Part shown: positions 27,517 to 37,890 of the stretch, one piece after another
How the letters are laid out: each line of letters begins with the position of its first letter
Numbering within the stretch: the first letter of the stretch is position 1
Origin: Candidatus Gastranaerophilales bacterium
GTDB taxonomy: Bacteria > Cyanobacteriota > Vampirovibrionia > Gastranaerophilales > Gastranaerophilaceae
Assembly (NCBI GenBank): GCA_947624265.1
Contig: CANQJQ010000003.1
Location: 1 to 41,772 of the forward strand
Direction of reading: 5' to 3'
Length of the DNA stretch: 41,772 nt
The notes under the pieces: generated by a model
Database searches by the model: none
What the model was told of the DNA's origin: nothing
What the model saw: the letters and a program-made list of their open reading frames with translations, nothing else
Program-made: the position numbers and the translations under genes

Positions 27517-28230
27517 TTAATCAAATATTTCCTTTACGCTTAATGATTTTAATATTTTTAAATCGTCGAGTTTCTTGTAAATAGTTACAACGGGATTTTT
27601 TTCACTTGAAAAAACTTTAGCATTGACTTTAATACAATCGGCATCTTCATCAACGGTTTTATGATTATAATCAATAACCTCAGGGAAAATCCCTATAAAT
27701 TTATTGTATATTCCTTCATATTCATCATACTTACAAACAAAAGAAATTTTAACCTTCCTTAAGTGTTTAAGATTTTTAGGCATTATTTTAAATTCAAAAA
27801 TTCTGATTAGAACAAGAATAGCTACCGCAAAAACCGTAGACACAACAGCGATGTTAATAAAACCGCATCCGCAAGCCATACCTATAGCGGCTACAATCCA
27901 TAAAGTTGAAGCGGTAGTTAAACCCGTAATTGTTAATCCCTGTCTTAGAACAGTACCTGCACCAATAAAACCTATACCTGTAATAATTTGAGCTGCAACC
28001 CTTGCAGGGTCTCCCATCGGATATAAACTTACAGCTGTTGAAAATCCGTATATTGAAAGTATTGTAAATATGCAAGAACCCAAACAAACCATTATTTGTG
28101 TTCTCAGTCCTGCTGATTTATTTGTTATTTCACGTTCAAATCCGATTACGGAACCTAAAATAATAGAGAATAATATTCTTATAAGAATATCAGCGTTCTC
28201 TATCTGAAAATAATGTAAAAAATCGTGCAT
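27517..28230 (-). CDS. MgtC/SapB family protein
   Basis: LGSVIGFEREITNKSAGLRTQIMVCLGSCIFTILS; DPARVAAQIITGIGFIGAGTVLR. Confidence 0.93.
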   Translation of the reverse strand: MHDFLHYFQIENADILIRILFSIILGSVIGFEREITNKSAGLRTQIMVCLGSCIFTILSIYGFSTAVSLYPMGDPARVAAQIITGIGFIGAGTVLRQGLTITGLTTASTLWIVAAIGMACGCGFINIAVVSTVFAVAILVLIRIFEFKIMPKNLKHLRKVKISFVCKYDEYEGIYNKFIGIFPEVIDYNHKTVDEDADCIKVNAKVFSSEKNPVVTIYKKLDDLKILKSLSVKEIFD

Positions 28231-28236
28231 AAACTG

Positions 28237-29334
28237 TTATCTTTCCTTACTGTTAGGGTCAAGCGCATCTCTTATTGTATCACCAATTACATTAAATGAT
28301 AAAACCGCAACAAAAATTAAAAAACCGGGGGTTAAAAGCCAAGGGCGTGAGATTATATTGATAAATTCCTGAGCTTCTTTAAGCATATTTCCCCAGCTGG
28401 CATCAGGCTGTTGAATACCCAAACCCAAAAAGCTTAAACCTGATTCTGAGAGTATATAAGAAGGAACACTCAAGGTCATGGCAACTATTACATAGCTTAA
28501 AGTTTGAGGCAATATATGATAAATTATTGTCCGCATATTAGATGCCCCCATGGCTTCTGAGGCTGTAACAAACTCTTTTTTCTTAATTGATAAAACCATA
28601 CCTCTTACTACGCGTGAAAATCCTGCCCAGCCGATAAGCGCCAATATAACTACAATAAGCGCAAACCTTTGTGTGCTTGTCATATTTGCAGGTAAGATAG
28701 ATGCCAAAATAATTAACAGATAAAAACTCGGTATAGACATTATGGCTTCAGCCATTCTCATCATAATAAAGTCTGTTTTTCCGCCTAAATACCCTGAAAT
28801 CCCGCCATATAACATTCCCAAAGGAAACGACACTAACAAAGCCAAAAAACCTATTGTAAGCGATATTTGACCTCCGTATAAAAGCCTTGAAAAATTGTCG
28901 CGTCCGTTTATATCGGTTCCTAAAAGGTATAGTTCTCCGCCTTTATCAACATCATAAAAGTGCCTTTTTAAAGGTATCATACCCCAGAGTTTATATTTTT
29001 CTCCTTTTGCAAAATATTTTACTTTATACTTTTGAGTCCTGTCTTCAATGTATTTTGTTTCAAAATTTTCTTTGTCAAAATATCTTATGTAGTTATATGT
29101 GTAGGGAAAACTCAATTTGCTTTTTTCGTTAATTATATATATTTTAGACGGCGGACAGTAGGATTTATTTCTGTTTGAATATTCTTTAGAATAAGGGCTT
29201 ATAAAAGAAGCTAAAAACACAAAAAGGTATAAGCAAACCAGTACCCAAAAAGCGATTTTTGCGAATTTATCCTTTAAAACCGCTTGTAAGATATTTTCAT
29301 TTTGTATTGAGTTAAATTCGGGGAGTTTTGCCAT
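28237..29334 (-). CDS. ABC transporter permease, OppC/DppC type
   Basis: LLGTDINGRDNFSRLLYGGQISLTIGF; EAMGASNMRTIIYHILPQTLSYVIV; DALDPNSKER. Confidence 0.93.
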   Translation of the reverse strand: MAKLPEFNSIQNENILQAVLKDKFAKIAFWVLVCLYLFVFLASFISPYSKEYSNRNKSYCPPSKIYIINEKSKLSFPYTYNYIRYFDKENFETKYIEDRTQKYKVKYFAKGEKYKLWGMIPLKRHFYDVDKGGELYLLGTDINGRDNFSRLLYGGQISLTIGFLALLVSFPLGMLYGGISGYLGGKTDFIMMRMAEAIMSIPSFYLLIILASILPANMTSTQRFALIVVILALIGWAGFSRVVRGMVLSIKKKEFVTASEAMGASNMRTIIYHILPQTLSYVIVAMTLSVPSYILSESGLSFLGLGIQQPDASWGNMLKEAQEFINIISRPWLLTPGFLIFVAVLSFNVIGDTIRDALDPNSKER

Positions 29335-30302
29335 TAAACAGCCTCCACTCTCGGATCAACTATCTTTAATAATATGTCAGCTAAAAGATTTCCGGCAACA
29401 AGCATTAAGGTACCTATCATTAAAGATGCCATTACAAGATTAATATCAGATTTCATAACCGCTTCAAGGATTAATCTGCCAAGCCCCGGATACTGAAATA
29501 CGTATTCTGTTAAAGCAGCCCCGCTTAAAAGTGATGCAAATTCAAACCCTAAAAGAGTAACCATTGGGTTAATTGCATTACGAAGCGCATGTTTATATAT
29601 TACTTTTGTTTCACTCAAGCCTTTAGCTCTTGCAAATTTAACATAATCCGATTCCAATACATCCAGTAAATTTCCTCTCATTTGTCTTTGAAGCCCCGAT
29701 AAGGATATCGTAAATAAAACTACTACAGGCAAAACCAAATGATGTAAAACATCCAAAACTTTACCTAAAGGCGAAAGCTCCGAGTAATTAAAGCTTGTCA
29801 GACCTCCTGTAGGAAACCAGCCAGTTTTAACGGCAAATATTAACAACAATAAAGCAAAAAAGAATGACGGAATTGCCATCCCAATACTGGATAATATTGT
29901 AAGAATTCTGTCAATCGGCTTTCGCCAATGAAGCGCTGCAACAATACCTAAAGGAATACCCGCAGTCCAAGTTAAAAATATTACAAAGCTTGTTAAAAGC
30001 AGAGTATTGGGTATTCTTTCAAGAAGTTTATCGGATACTTTTTCGCCCGTGGTACAATAACCCATATCTCCTTTAACAAAACTTTTCAGCCATTTGCCGT
30101 ATTGAACAATAACGGGTTTATCCAGTCCGAGTCTTTGAGTTTCATAATTTAAGGTTTCCTGCGTTATGGAGGGATTTAACTTTAATTCCGCCAACGGGTC
30201 AACGGGAGCTAATCTTATCAGAAAAAAACTTATAACGGATACCATAAATAATAACGGTATCGTTTGCAAAATCCTTTTTATTACATATCCTAATAAATTC
30301 AT
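29334..30302 (-). CDS. ABC transporter permease, OppB/DppB type
   Basis: MNLLGYVIKRILQTIPLLFMVSVISFFLIRLAPVDP; ARAKGLSETKVIYKHALRNAINPMVTLLG. Confidence 0.93.
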   Translation of the reverse strand: MNLLGYVIKRILQTIPLLFMVSVISFFLIRLAPVDPLAELKLNPSITQETLNYETQRLGLDKPVIVQYGKWLKSFVKGDMGYCTTGEKVSDKLLERIPNTLLLTSFVIFLTWTAGIPLGIVAALHWRKPIDRILTILSSIGMAIPSFFFALLLLIFAVKTGWFPTGGLTSFNYSELSPLGKVLDVLHHLVLPVVVLFTISLSGLQRQMRGNLLDVLESDYVKFARAKGLSETKVIYKHALRNAINPMVTLLGFEFASLLSGAALTEYVFQYPGLGRLILEAVMKSDINLVMASLMIGTLMLVAGNLLADILLKIVDPRVEAV

Positions 30303-30456
30303 ACGCTAATTTTAAAATATATGTTAATTTTTGGCAATTAGCCTTTAATTTTCTAAAATAATAAACTTCTCTAAATTGTAAAATAATATTTCAATATTTA
30401 TTAATATCGTAATTTTTGATACAATAATATAATTTCTAAAAAGGGAAGGATAAATA

Positions 30457-31353
30457 ATGCAGGTAACATTTGGGGTTAATAATCAAGCCGGATATATTTT
30501 TCAGGACATGCCTTATAATGAAAAAAATACTTATCCTTCATATATAAATAAAAATAATTCGGATACTTTTGAACGGCAATCGTTAAAGAACAAAATCAAA
30601 AGTAATAAAAAATTGATAATAGGCGGTGCAATAATAGGTACAGCTGTTATAGGGGCAATAGTATTCAGAAAAAATATAGCAGGCTTGATAAAATCTGTAA
30701 AAGCTCCCAAACAAACAGTAACAGAGCCTGTAAAAACATCAGGTCTGACAGAAGATATGATTAATAAAGCAAAGGATTTCCTTATAAATGATGTTCAGAC
30801 CACAGGTGAAGCAACGGCTAACGGAATATGTTTTTACGGTCCGGATTCACTCGGAAAAGAAAAAGCAATTTCTCAGTTTTTAAATGATTTACAAACTTCC
30901 GGATATAAAATAGAGCATGCTCCAAGGGTAAATAATACCCCACTTCAGGAAATAAGCGGCCATATAAATGAATTAATTAAAGAAGCGGAAGAAAGATTTA
31001 ATTCATCAAAAATAAGAACTGCAATAGTAGTAAGAGATATAGATAAAATTGCATCAGACAGACGCATAGGCAACGGAGAAACATCAAGTGTTGTAAGTGC
31101 TTTATTAAAAATGCAGGATTGCAGAAAACGAGGTTTTGCTTGGATATCGGAGGCTGTGGATGTATCAAAAGTTGATGCTGCAGTTGCAAGAATGGGCAGA
31201 ATGGAGCATAAAATTCCTATAATGCCGTTAGCAGACGAACCAATATCCGTATGGAATAAGTATATTGCACTTATTGAAAGATTTAAAGACGGAGTTAAAA
31301 AAGATACTCTTTTACAAGAAGCACGAGAAATAATAAGTAAGAAAGGAATATAA
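30457..31353 (+). CDS. Membrane-anchored divergent AAA+-like protein (degenerate Walker A)
   Basis: TM KLIIGGAIIGTAVIGAIVF; FYGPDSLGKEKAI, AIVVRDIDKIASDRR, ARMGRMEHKIPI align to motifs in the neighbour ORF. Confidence 0.65.
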   Translation: MQVTFGVNNQAGYIFQDMPYNEKNTYPSYINKNNSDTFERQSLKNKIKSNKKLIIGGAIIGTAVIGAIVFRKNIAGLIKSVKAPKQTVTEPVKTSGLTEDMINKAKDFLINDVQTTGEATANGICFYGPDSLGKEKAISQFLNDLQTSGYKIEHAPRVNNTPLQEISGHINELIKEAEERFNSSKIRTAIVVRDIDKIASDRRIGNGETSSVVSALLKMQDCRKRGFAWISEAVDVSKVDAAVARMGRMEHKIPIMPLADEPISVWNKYIALIERFKDGVKKDTLLQEAREIISKKGI

Positions 31354-31361
31354 TTTTAATT

Positions 31362-32651
31362 ATGAAAATTTCGGCAATTAATGGTTTAAACCCGACAAAA
31401 GTTAATAAAAAAAGTTTTGTAAATTTTAACAGGGAAAATAAAGGACAATATACAAGCAATGCAATAAATATGCCAAACGATAATTACGGCAAAGCTCAAA
31501 TCGGATTAAACAAAAAATATAATCCTTCTTTTGGTTTTGACCTGTTCACTCTCGGTATGATTGGATATGCCCTTTTATATGCGGGGATTTTAGGTGCAGG
31601 AGTTTATCAAACAAATCTGGATGAAAAAAAACGTGCTGAAGAAAGCAGAAAATTAGAACAAGAAACGCAAAATTCAATAAATTCAATATCACAAAAATTA
31701 AATGTTTCTTATGATGAAGCTAAAGATTATCATTATAGTTTCTTAAGATTAGCTGATATTCCGTTTCAAAACAACGGGCATGAAAGAGGTTTAAACGCAG
31801 TTCAAGGTTACGGAGTAGAAAAATACAGACTATCCATGGATGTAATTGCACCGATTGTTGCGAAATCAAAAGATCAATATTTGGGTTATAACGGCAAAGT
31901 TCCTAACGGAGTGTTATTATACGGACCCACCGGAGGAGGCAAAACTTATATTTCCGACAAAGTTTGTGATCACTTAAAATATTTAGGTTTACCCGTAGAA
32001 GACATTGAATTGGATGAAAATAACCATGCCAAAAATGTAAGAAATATTCAAAATGCATTTAAAAAAGCAGAAGAAACCTATAATCAAACAGGCAAGATAA
32101 CAATGATAAACTTTAAGCAGGATGTGGATAATTTCTTTTTAGACAGGAGAAACCATCCTGAATGTATTAAAGAAGTAAGGGCACTGTTAAAGTGTATGGA
32201 AAATTGCGCTGAAAAAGGTGCTGTTTGGATAGGAACGGCAAACAATCCTCAAATGATTGATTCTGCATTGTTACGTCCCGGAAGAACAGATGTTAAACTT
32301 CCTATTGGAGATATGCAGGATTTTGCCGTAGCAGATATGATTAAGTATTCTTTGTTTAAGTATGATGAAAAAGAAAGCGCAAAGGATTTTGATTATCAAA
32401 AAGTCCTTGATAATATGAAAGATAATTTACTTGTATTCACGCCTGCAGAATTAGAGTTATTTGTAATTCAAGCAATAAATCATAAATTAGCACCTTCTCA
32501 ACATCTGAGCGCAGATATGATTATTGCTGAAATGGAGCATTATTCACAAAATGATTTTCCGACTTTAACCGAAGAAATGAAACAAAGATTTAAAGAAGAT
32601 AAAATTTATATGACTTCGTTAGAAAGTTCGAAAAAAGGGAAAAAAAGTTAA
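31362..32651 (+). CDS. Membrane-anchored AAA+ family ATPase
   Basis: LLYGPTGGGKTYISDKV (Walker A); IGTANNPQMIDSALLRPGRTDVKLPI; N-terminal TM LFTLGMIGYALLYAGILGAGVY. Confidence 0.85.
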   Translation: MKISAINGLNPTKVNKKSFVNFNRENKGQYTSNAINMPNDNYGKAQIGLNKKYNPSFGFDLFTLGMIGYALLYAGILGAGVYQTNLDEKKRAEESRKLEQETQNSINSISQKLNVSYDEAKDYHYSFLRLADIPFQNNGHERGLNAVQGYGVEKYRLSMDVIAPIVAKSKDQYLGYNGKVPNGVLLYGPTGGGKTYISDKVCDHLKYLGLPVEDIELDENNHAKNVRNIQNAFKKAEETYNQTGKITMINFKQDVDNFFLDRRNHPECIKEVRALLKCMENCAEKGAVWIGTANNPQMIDSALLRPGRTDVKLPIGDMQDFAVADMIKYSLFKYDEKESAKDFDYQKVLDNMKDNLLVFTPAELELFVIQAINHKLAPSQHLSADMIIAEMEHYSQNDFPTLTEEMKQRFKEDKIYMTSLESSKKGKKS

Positions 32652-32754
32652 AAATTTTTTAAAATTTATATTCTTTAGATCTATTTACATGCCTAAGAAA
32701 ATGGTATAAAATAAAAAAGTAAATCGAGAGATTTGGGATATAAATAAAAAAATT

Positions 32755-32782
32755 AAAAATGCGTAATTTATTACGTATTTTT
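32755..32782 (+). terminator. Terminator-like hairpin in the nrdD leader / downstream of the AAA gene
   Basis: AAAAATGCGTAA-TTTA-TTACGTATTTTT (one G-U pair), ends in a T run. Confidence 0.55.
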
Positions 32783-32810
32783 GATTACTTATAAAATAAG
32801 GAGAGTTGTC

Positions 32811-34952
32811 ATGGGAGATGTAGATTCAAAAGAACTTTTTGTTATTAAAAAAGACGGAACAAAAGAAATTTTTGACGTACAAAAAGTTGTTAATGCCGTA
32901 AAAAAATCTGCAAGACGTGTATTAATTGATTTTACCGAAGAAGAAATTAATAAAATCTGCTCAATAGTTGAAGAAGAAGTAAAAAACACAGGACATAACG
33001 AAATACAAATTCAGGAAATGCATAATATAGTTGAACAAGCTTTGGAAAATGTTAATCACAAAGTATGTGAAAGCTACAGAAACTACAGAAACTATAAACA
33101 AGACTTTGTCAGAATGCTTGATAAAGTTTATCAGGAAAGCCAAAAAATTATGTATATCGGAGATAAAGAAAATTCAAACTCCGATTCTGCGTTAGTATCA
33201 ACAAAACGTTCTTTAATTTTTAATCAATTAAACAAAGAATTATATAAAAAGTTTTTCTTAACCGTAGAAGATTTACAGGCAATTCGCGACGGATATATAT
33301 ACATACACGATATGTCCGCAAGACGCGACACTATGAACTGCTGTTTATTTGATGTGGCTGAAGTTTTAAAAGGCGGTTTTGAAATGGGCAACCTTTGGTA
33401 CAATGAACCAAAGACTTTAGCAGTAGCTTTTGATGTAATCGGCGATATTGTTATGGCTGCAGCAAGCCAGCAATATGGCGGTTTTACCGTTCCCGAAGTT
33501 GATAAACTTCTTGCTCCTTATGCGGAAAAATCTTATAACAAACAATATGAACGTTATATTTCAATGGGTTTAAGCTTTGAACAGGCAAGAAAAGAAGCTT
33601 TAAAAGATGTTCAAACTGATTTTGAACAAGGTTTCCAAGGCTGGGAATATAAATTCAACACGGTAGCTTCTTCAAGAGGCGATTATCCGTTTATCACCAT
33701 TACTTTTGGTTTAGGTACGGGTGAATATGAAAAAATGGCTTCAATTGCCGCTTTAAATACAAGAAAGAACGGACAAGGTAAAAAAGAATGCAAAAAACCT
33801 GTTCTGTTCCCAAAACTTGTATTCTTATATGATAAAGAACTCCACGGAAAAGGCGGAGAACTTGAAGATGTATTTGAAGCAGGCTTGGAATGCTCTCAAA
33901 GGTCAATGTACCCAGACTGGTTAAGCTTAACGGGCGACGGATACGTTGCAAGTATGTATAAAAAATACAAACGAGTTGTATCTCCTATGGGCTGCAGAGC
34001 TTTCTTATCTCCTTGGTATGAAAGAGGCGGTATGAAACCTGCGGATGAAAACGATAAACCTGTATTTGTCGGAAGATTTAATATAGGTGCTATCAGCTTG
34101 CACTTACCTATGATTTATGCAAAAGCTAAAAAAGAAAGTAAAGATTTTTATGAAGTTCTTGATTACTACTTGCAGTTAATCAGAAAAATCCATATAAGAA
34201 CTTATGATTACTTAGGCGAAATGAGAGCTTCAACAAATCCTTTAGCATACTGTGAAGGCGGATTCTATGGCGGACACTTAGGCTTCCACGATAAAATTAA
34301 ACCTTTATTAAAGGCTGCAACAGCATCATTTGGTATTACCGCATTAAATGAACTTCAGGAAATTCATAACGGTAAATCACTTGTTGAAGACGGTCAATTT
34401 GCCGTTGAAGTTATGGAATACATTAATAAACGTGTAAACGAATTTAAAGAAGAAGACGGAAACTTATATGCACTGTATGGAACTCCCGCAGAAAGCTTAT
34501 GCGGACTTCAGGTAAAACAATTCCGTGAAAAATACGGTATTGTTCCAAATGTTTCCGATAGAGGCTACGTATCAAACAGCTTCCACTGCCACGTAACGGA
34601 AAAAATTACCCCGATAGAAAAACAGGATTTGGAAAACAGATTTTGGAATTTAATGAACGGCGGTAAAATCCAATATGTAAAATATCCGATTTCATACAAC
34701 AAAGAAGCTATCAGAACTTTGATTGAACGTGCTATGGATATGGGATTTTATGAAGGTGTAAACTTGTCGCTTTCATACTGTGATGATTGCGGACACCAAG
34801 AATTAAACATGGATGTCTGCCCGAAATGCGGAAGCAGAAATTTAACAAAAATAGATAGGATGAATGGTTATCTTTCATACTCAAGGGTAAAAGGTGATAC
34901 TCGTCTTAACGAAGCAAAAATGGAAGAGATAAAAGACAGAGTAAGTATGTAA
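32811..34952 (+). CDS. nrdD: Anaerobic ribonucleoside-triphosphate reductase
   Basis: N-terminal ATP-cone (VIKKDGTKEIFDVQKVVNAVKKS); C-terminal CPKCGSRNLTKIDRMNGYLSYSRVKGDTRLNEAK; RBS aaggagag; ORF track start 32781. Confidence 0.95.
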   Translation: MGDVDSKELFVIKKDGTKEIFDVQKVVNAVKKSARRVLIDFTEEEINKICSIVEEEVKNTGHNEIQIQEMHNIVEQALENVNHKVCESYRNYRNYKQDFVRMLDKVYQESQKIMYIGDKENSNSDSALVSTKRSLIFNQLNKELYKKFFLTVEDLQAIRDGYIYIHDMSARRDTMNCCLFDVAEVLKGGFEMGNLWYNEPKTLAVAFDVIGDIVMAAASQQYGGFTVPEVDKLLAPYAEKSYNKQYERYISMGLSFEQARKEALKDVQTDFEQGFQGWEYKFNTVASSRGDYPFITITFGLGTGEYEKMASIAALNTRKNGQGKKECKKPVLFPKLVFLYDKELHGKGGELEDVFEAGLECSQRSMYPDWLSLTGDGYVASMYKKYKRVVSPMGCRAFLSPWYERGGMKPADENDKPVFVGRFNIGAISLHLPMIYAKAKKESKDFYEVLDYYLQLIRKIHIRTYDYLGEMRASTNPLAYCEGGFYGGHLGFHDKIKPLLKAATASFGITALNELQEIHNGKSLVEDGQFAVEVMEYINKRVNEFKEEDGNLYALYGTPAESLCGLQVKQFREKYGIVPNVSDRGYVSNSFHCHVTEKITPIEKQDLENRFWNLMNGGKIQYVKYPISYNKEAIRTLIERAMDMGFYEGVNLSLSYCDDCGHQELNMDVCPKCGSRNLTKIDRMNGYLSYSRVKGDTRLNEAKMEEIKDRVSM

Positions 34953-34954
34953 AG

Positions 34955-35467
34955 ATGAACTACCACAATATCACAAAAGACGACATGCTAAATGGAGACG
35001 GCTTAAGGGTCGTATTATGGGTTGCAGGCTGTAATCATCAATGTGAAGGCTGCCAAAATCCCGTAACTTGGGATATAACAGGCGGACTTCCGTTTGATGA
35101 AGCAGCGGAAAATGAATTATTTGAAGCGCTTGCTAAACCTCATATTTCAGGTATAACCTTCTCGGGCGGAGACCCTCTGCATCCGTTTAACCGCGGTGAA
35201 ACTTTCCGCTTGATGAGAAAAGTTAAAGAACTTTATCCTGATAAAACCGTATGGGTTTATACGGGGTTTTTGTGGGAAGAATTTAAACAAAATCCTAAGA
35301 TGAAGTATATCGATGTCTTAGTTGATGGAAGATTTGTAAAAGCACTAAACGACAATAATCTTTGCTGGATTGGAAGCTCAAATCAAAGAATTATTGATGT
35401 TCAAAAAACCCTTGCAACAGGCGAAGTTGTTCTTCATTATGATAACAACAAAAAGAAAAAATCATAA
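34955..35467 (+). CDS. nrdG: Anaerobic ribonucleotide reductase activating protein
   Basis: LRVVLWVAGCNHQCEGCQNPVTWD; ITFSGGDPLHP. Confidence 0.95.
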   Translation: MNYHNITKDDMLNGDGLRVVLWVAGCNHQCEGCQNPVTWDITGGLPFDEAAENELFEALAKPHISGITFSGGDPLHPFNRGETFRLMRKVKELYPDKTVWVYTGFLWEEFKQNPKMKYIDVLVDGRFVKALNDNNLCWIGSSNQRIIDVQKTLATGEVVLHYDNNKKKKS

Positions 35468-36118
35468 ATTATCTTTTTTCTTATGTGCCATATAAAGTTC
35501 TTGGACAATATTTCTTATTCTTTCGGTAAATGCTTTTGTTGAAGTATTATCGTAGCATATAGGATCTGAAATATAGATATCCGAAATGAACGGAACTAAA
35601 ATTGCATCTATTTTTGGAAGAATTTTATCGGGTCCGTTTATATATATAGGAATTATGGGCACATTCGGGTTCATTGAGGCAATATGAGCAATACCTGTTT
35701 TAAATTCAAGCAAAGTATTATCTTCACCTCTTGTACCTTCAGGGTAAATAATGATAATATGATTATTTTTCAAAGCTTCATTAACATCTTTAAACAGAAT
35801 TTCTTTTGTAACTCTTTTAAATTTGCGCTCTATGGGGATAATGTCAATAAGAGTTTTAAATAAAAATGACTTAAATTTAGTGTCGCAAAAATAATCTTCC
35901 GCCGCTAAAGGGTGAATTTTAAGTATGGTTGATATCGGAAATAAACTCATAAGAATAAGTGTATCCAGATGCGAGTTATGATTTGCCGCGATAATAAACG
36001 GACCTGATTTGGGTAATTTTTCCATTCCTCGTGCATTAATTCCCAGCGCCAAAAAAACGAAAGGTTTTACTATAAATAAGAAAAATATAAATTTTATAAA
36101 ATTATTTTTGTTCAACAT
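35462..36118 (-). CDS. plsC: 1-acyl-sn-glycerol-3-phosphate acyltransferase
   Basis: FIIAANHNSHLDTLIL; IIIYPEGTRGEDNTLLEFKTGIAHIA. Confidence 0.92.
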   Translation of the reverse strand: MLNKNNFIKFIFFLFIVKPFVFLALGINARGMEKLPKSGPFIIAANHNSHLDTLILMSLFPISTILKIHPLAAEDYFCDTKFKSFLFKTLIDIIPIERKFKRVTKEILFKDVNEALKNNHIIIIYPEGTRGEDNTLLEFKTGIAHIASMNPNVPIIPIYINGPDKILPKIDAILVPFISDIYISDPICYDNTSTKAFTERIRNIVQELYMAHKKKDNL

Positions 36119-36121
36119 ACT

Positions 36122-37072
36122 TTAATATAGTATTCCTATCTTATAAAAGTATGCAATATAGTGGAAAAACATAGGGACAGTGAATATCATACTGTCTAAT
36201 CTATCCAAAATACCGCCGTGCCCCGGCAATAGAGAACCTGTATCTTTGACTCCCATATCCCGTTTAATTGCAGACATCGTAATATCTCCAAAAAATCCCA
36301 AAACAGAGATAACCGCACCTATAATTAAAGCTTCAAGGTACGATAACGGAGTGAGTAATTGAGATAAAGCACAGGATAATAAAGCTGAAGAAATTACTCC
36401 GCCCATAAGTCCTTCCCAAGTTTTATTGGGGCTTACATTTGGAGTTATTTTATGTTTTCCGCACATTTTACCGCAAACATACTGCATAAAATCATTTGAT
36501 ATTGTTATTATCAATATATATAATAATAATCCTAATGCTCCTCCTGACGGATTTATTTCATTCGGTATCGAAAAATATACCGCAAAATATCCGATTGCAT
36601 ATACACAGGTCATTAACCCCCAATGTATTGTTCCGCAGGATTTTAAAAACCCTTCGGTATCTCCTATTATTACCATTCTTAAAGGAATCAGGATAAATAA
36701 ATACATCGGAATAAACAAATAAAACATTGTAATCCAGCCTATATATATAAAATAAAACTGTATTGGGATGCTTAAATACGCCCATAATAAAACTCTTCTG
36801 TCTGAACGTCTTGTAGGTATCATTGAGAAAAATTCTTTTAATGCCAAATAACTTATCAGCATTATAAAAAATACAGCCGATAATTTATTAAACCCAAATG
36901 CCAGAGTAAATAGAATTACTATTATCCAAAATGATTTCATTCTTGTTTTGAAATTTGTTGTATCTTTTTTTAAAAATCCCAAAATATATGCACTCAACGT
37001 AATAACAGACAGGACTGCATATAAAATTATAATGCATAATTTAACATCACCTGTAAGATAAATGTTTTCCAT
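36122..37072 (-). CDS. cdsA: Phosphatidate cytidylyltransferase
   Basis: NVSPNKTWEGLMGGVISSALL; FGDITMSAIKRDMGVKDTGSLLPGHGGILDRLDSMIF. Confidence 0.95.
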   Translation of the reverse strand: MENIYLTGDVKLCIIILYAVLSVITLSAYILGFLKKDTTNFKTRMKSFWIIVILFTLAFGFNKLSAVFFIMLISYLALKEFFSMIPTRRSDRRVLLWAYLSIPIQFYFIYIGWITMFYLFIPMYLFILIPLRMVIIGDTEGFLKSCGTIHWGLMTCVYAIGYFAVYFSIPNEINPSGGALGLLLYILIITISNDFMQYVCGKMCGKHKITPNVSPNKTWEGLMGGVISSALLSCALSQLLTPLSYLEALIIGAVISVLGFFGDITMSAIKRDMGVKDTGSLLPGHGGILDRLDSMIFTVPMFFHYIAYFYKIGILY

Positions 37073-37083
37073 TTAAACCTCTT

Positions 37084-37890
37084 TTATATTTTTTTTGCCA
37101 AAATAACGGGGTAATGTCCTTTGTCATCAGACCTGTTTAGAATAACGGTAAATCCCAAATCCTTTAGGATGGAATTTATGATATTCATATCCCATGTAAC
37201 CATTTTAAGCTGATGATTATTGAAATCTTTAAAGATTTTATTTGTCAGACTTAAAGCAGAATGCCCTGCCTGTATTGAAAATACAAAATATCCGTTTACC
37301 GGTAAAGCGTTATAAATTAGAGACATTGATTTTCTTATAACATTTTCATCGTCAAACCAATCATAAAATCCCGAAGCAACTATAATATCAGGATTTTTAT
37401 TAAATTGAAAATCACTTTCTTCCAGTGCATTTGCACTTTTGTATTCAATATCAATTCCTCTTGATTTTGCGGTTTCTTTAGCCTCCATAAGCCACCTTAT
37501 ATCTAAATCTCTGATTTCGGCAGTTACATTTTGACCTTTAAAAGCTTCTAATGTTTCAATTATATATCTTGCAGGCCCTGAAGCAACATCTAAAATTCTT
37601 GCTTCGCCTTTTTCTTTTAATGTTAAGTTTACCGCTTCTTTAAGATTTAAAACAAGATTATTTTTTCTGTTTCTGACATCTTGCCATCCGGGATGGTCCA
37701 AATAAATTTTATCAATTATTTTCCCTATAAATAATCTGCCCGAGGGTTCATTTTTATAAATATAATCAAGCATTTTGCCCGAGGTAAACCCCTCTTTTTG
37801 TGCAAGAGATATACCGCTGCTTAACTTTCCCAAAGTATCGACTACTATTTTTAATACACCTATTTGTATATTCTCAATAAATTTGTTCAC
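37084..37890 (-). CDS. Class I SAM-dependent methyltransferase in a lipid cluster
   Basis: EARILDVASGPARYIIETLEAF; GFTSGKMLDYIYKNEPSGRLFIGKIIDKIYLDHPGWQDVRNRK. Confidence 0.85.
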   Translation of the reverse strand: MNKFIENIQIGVLKIVVDTLGKLSSGISLAQKEGFTSGKMLDYIYKNEPSGRLFIGKIIDKIYLDHPGWQDVRNRKNNLVLNLKEAVNLTLKEKGEARILDVASGPARYIIETLEAFKGQNVTAEIRDLDIRWLMEAKETAKSRGIDIEYKSANALEESDFQFNKNPDIIVASGFYDWFDDENVIRKSMSLIYNALPVNGYFVFSIQAGHSALSLTNKIFKDFNNHQLKMVTWDMNIINSILKDLGFTVILNRSDDKGHYPVILAKKI

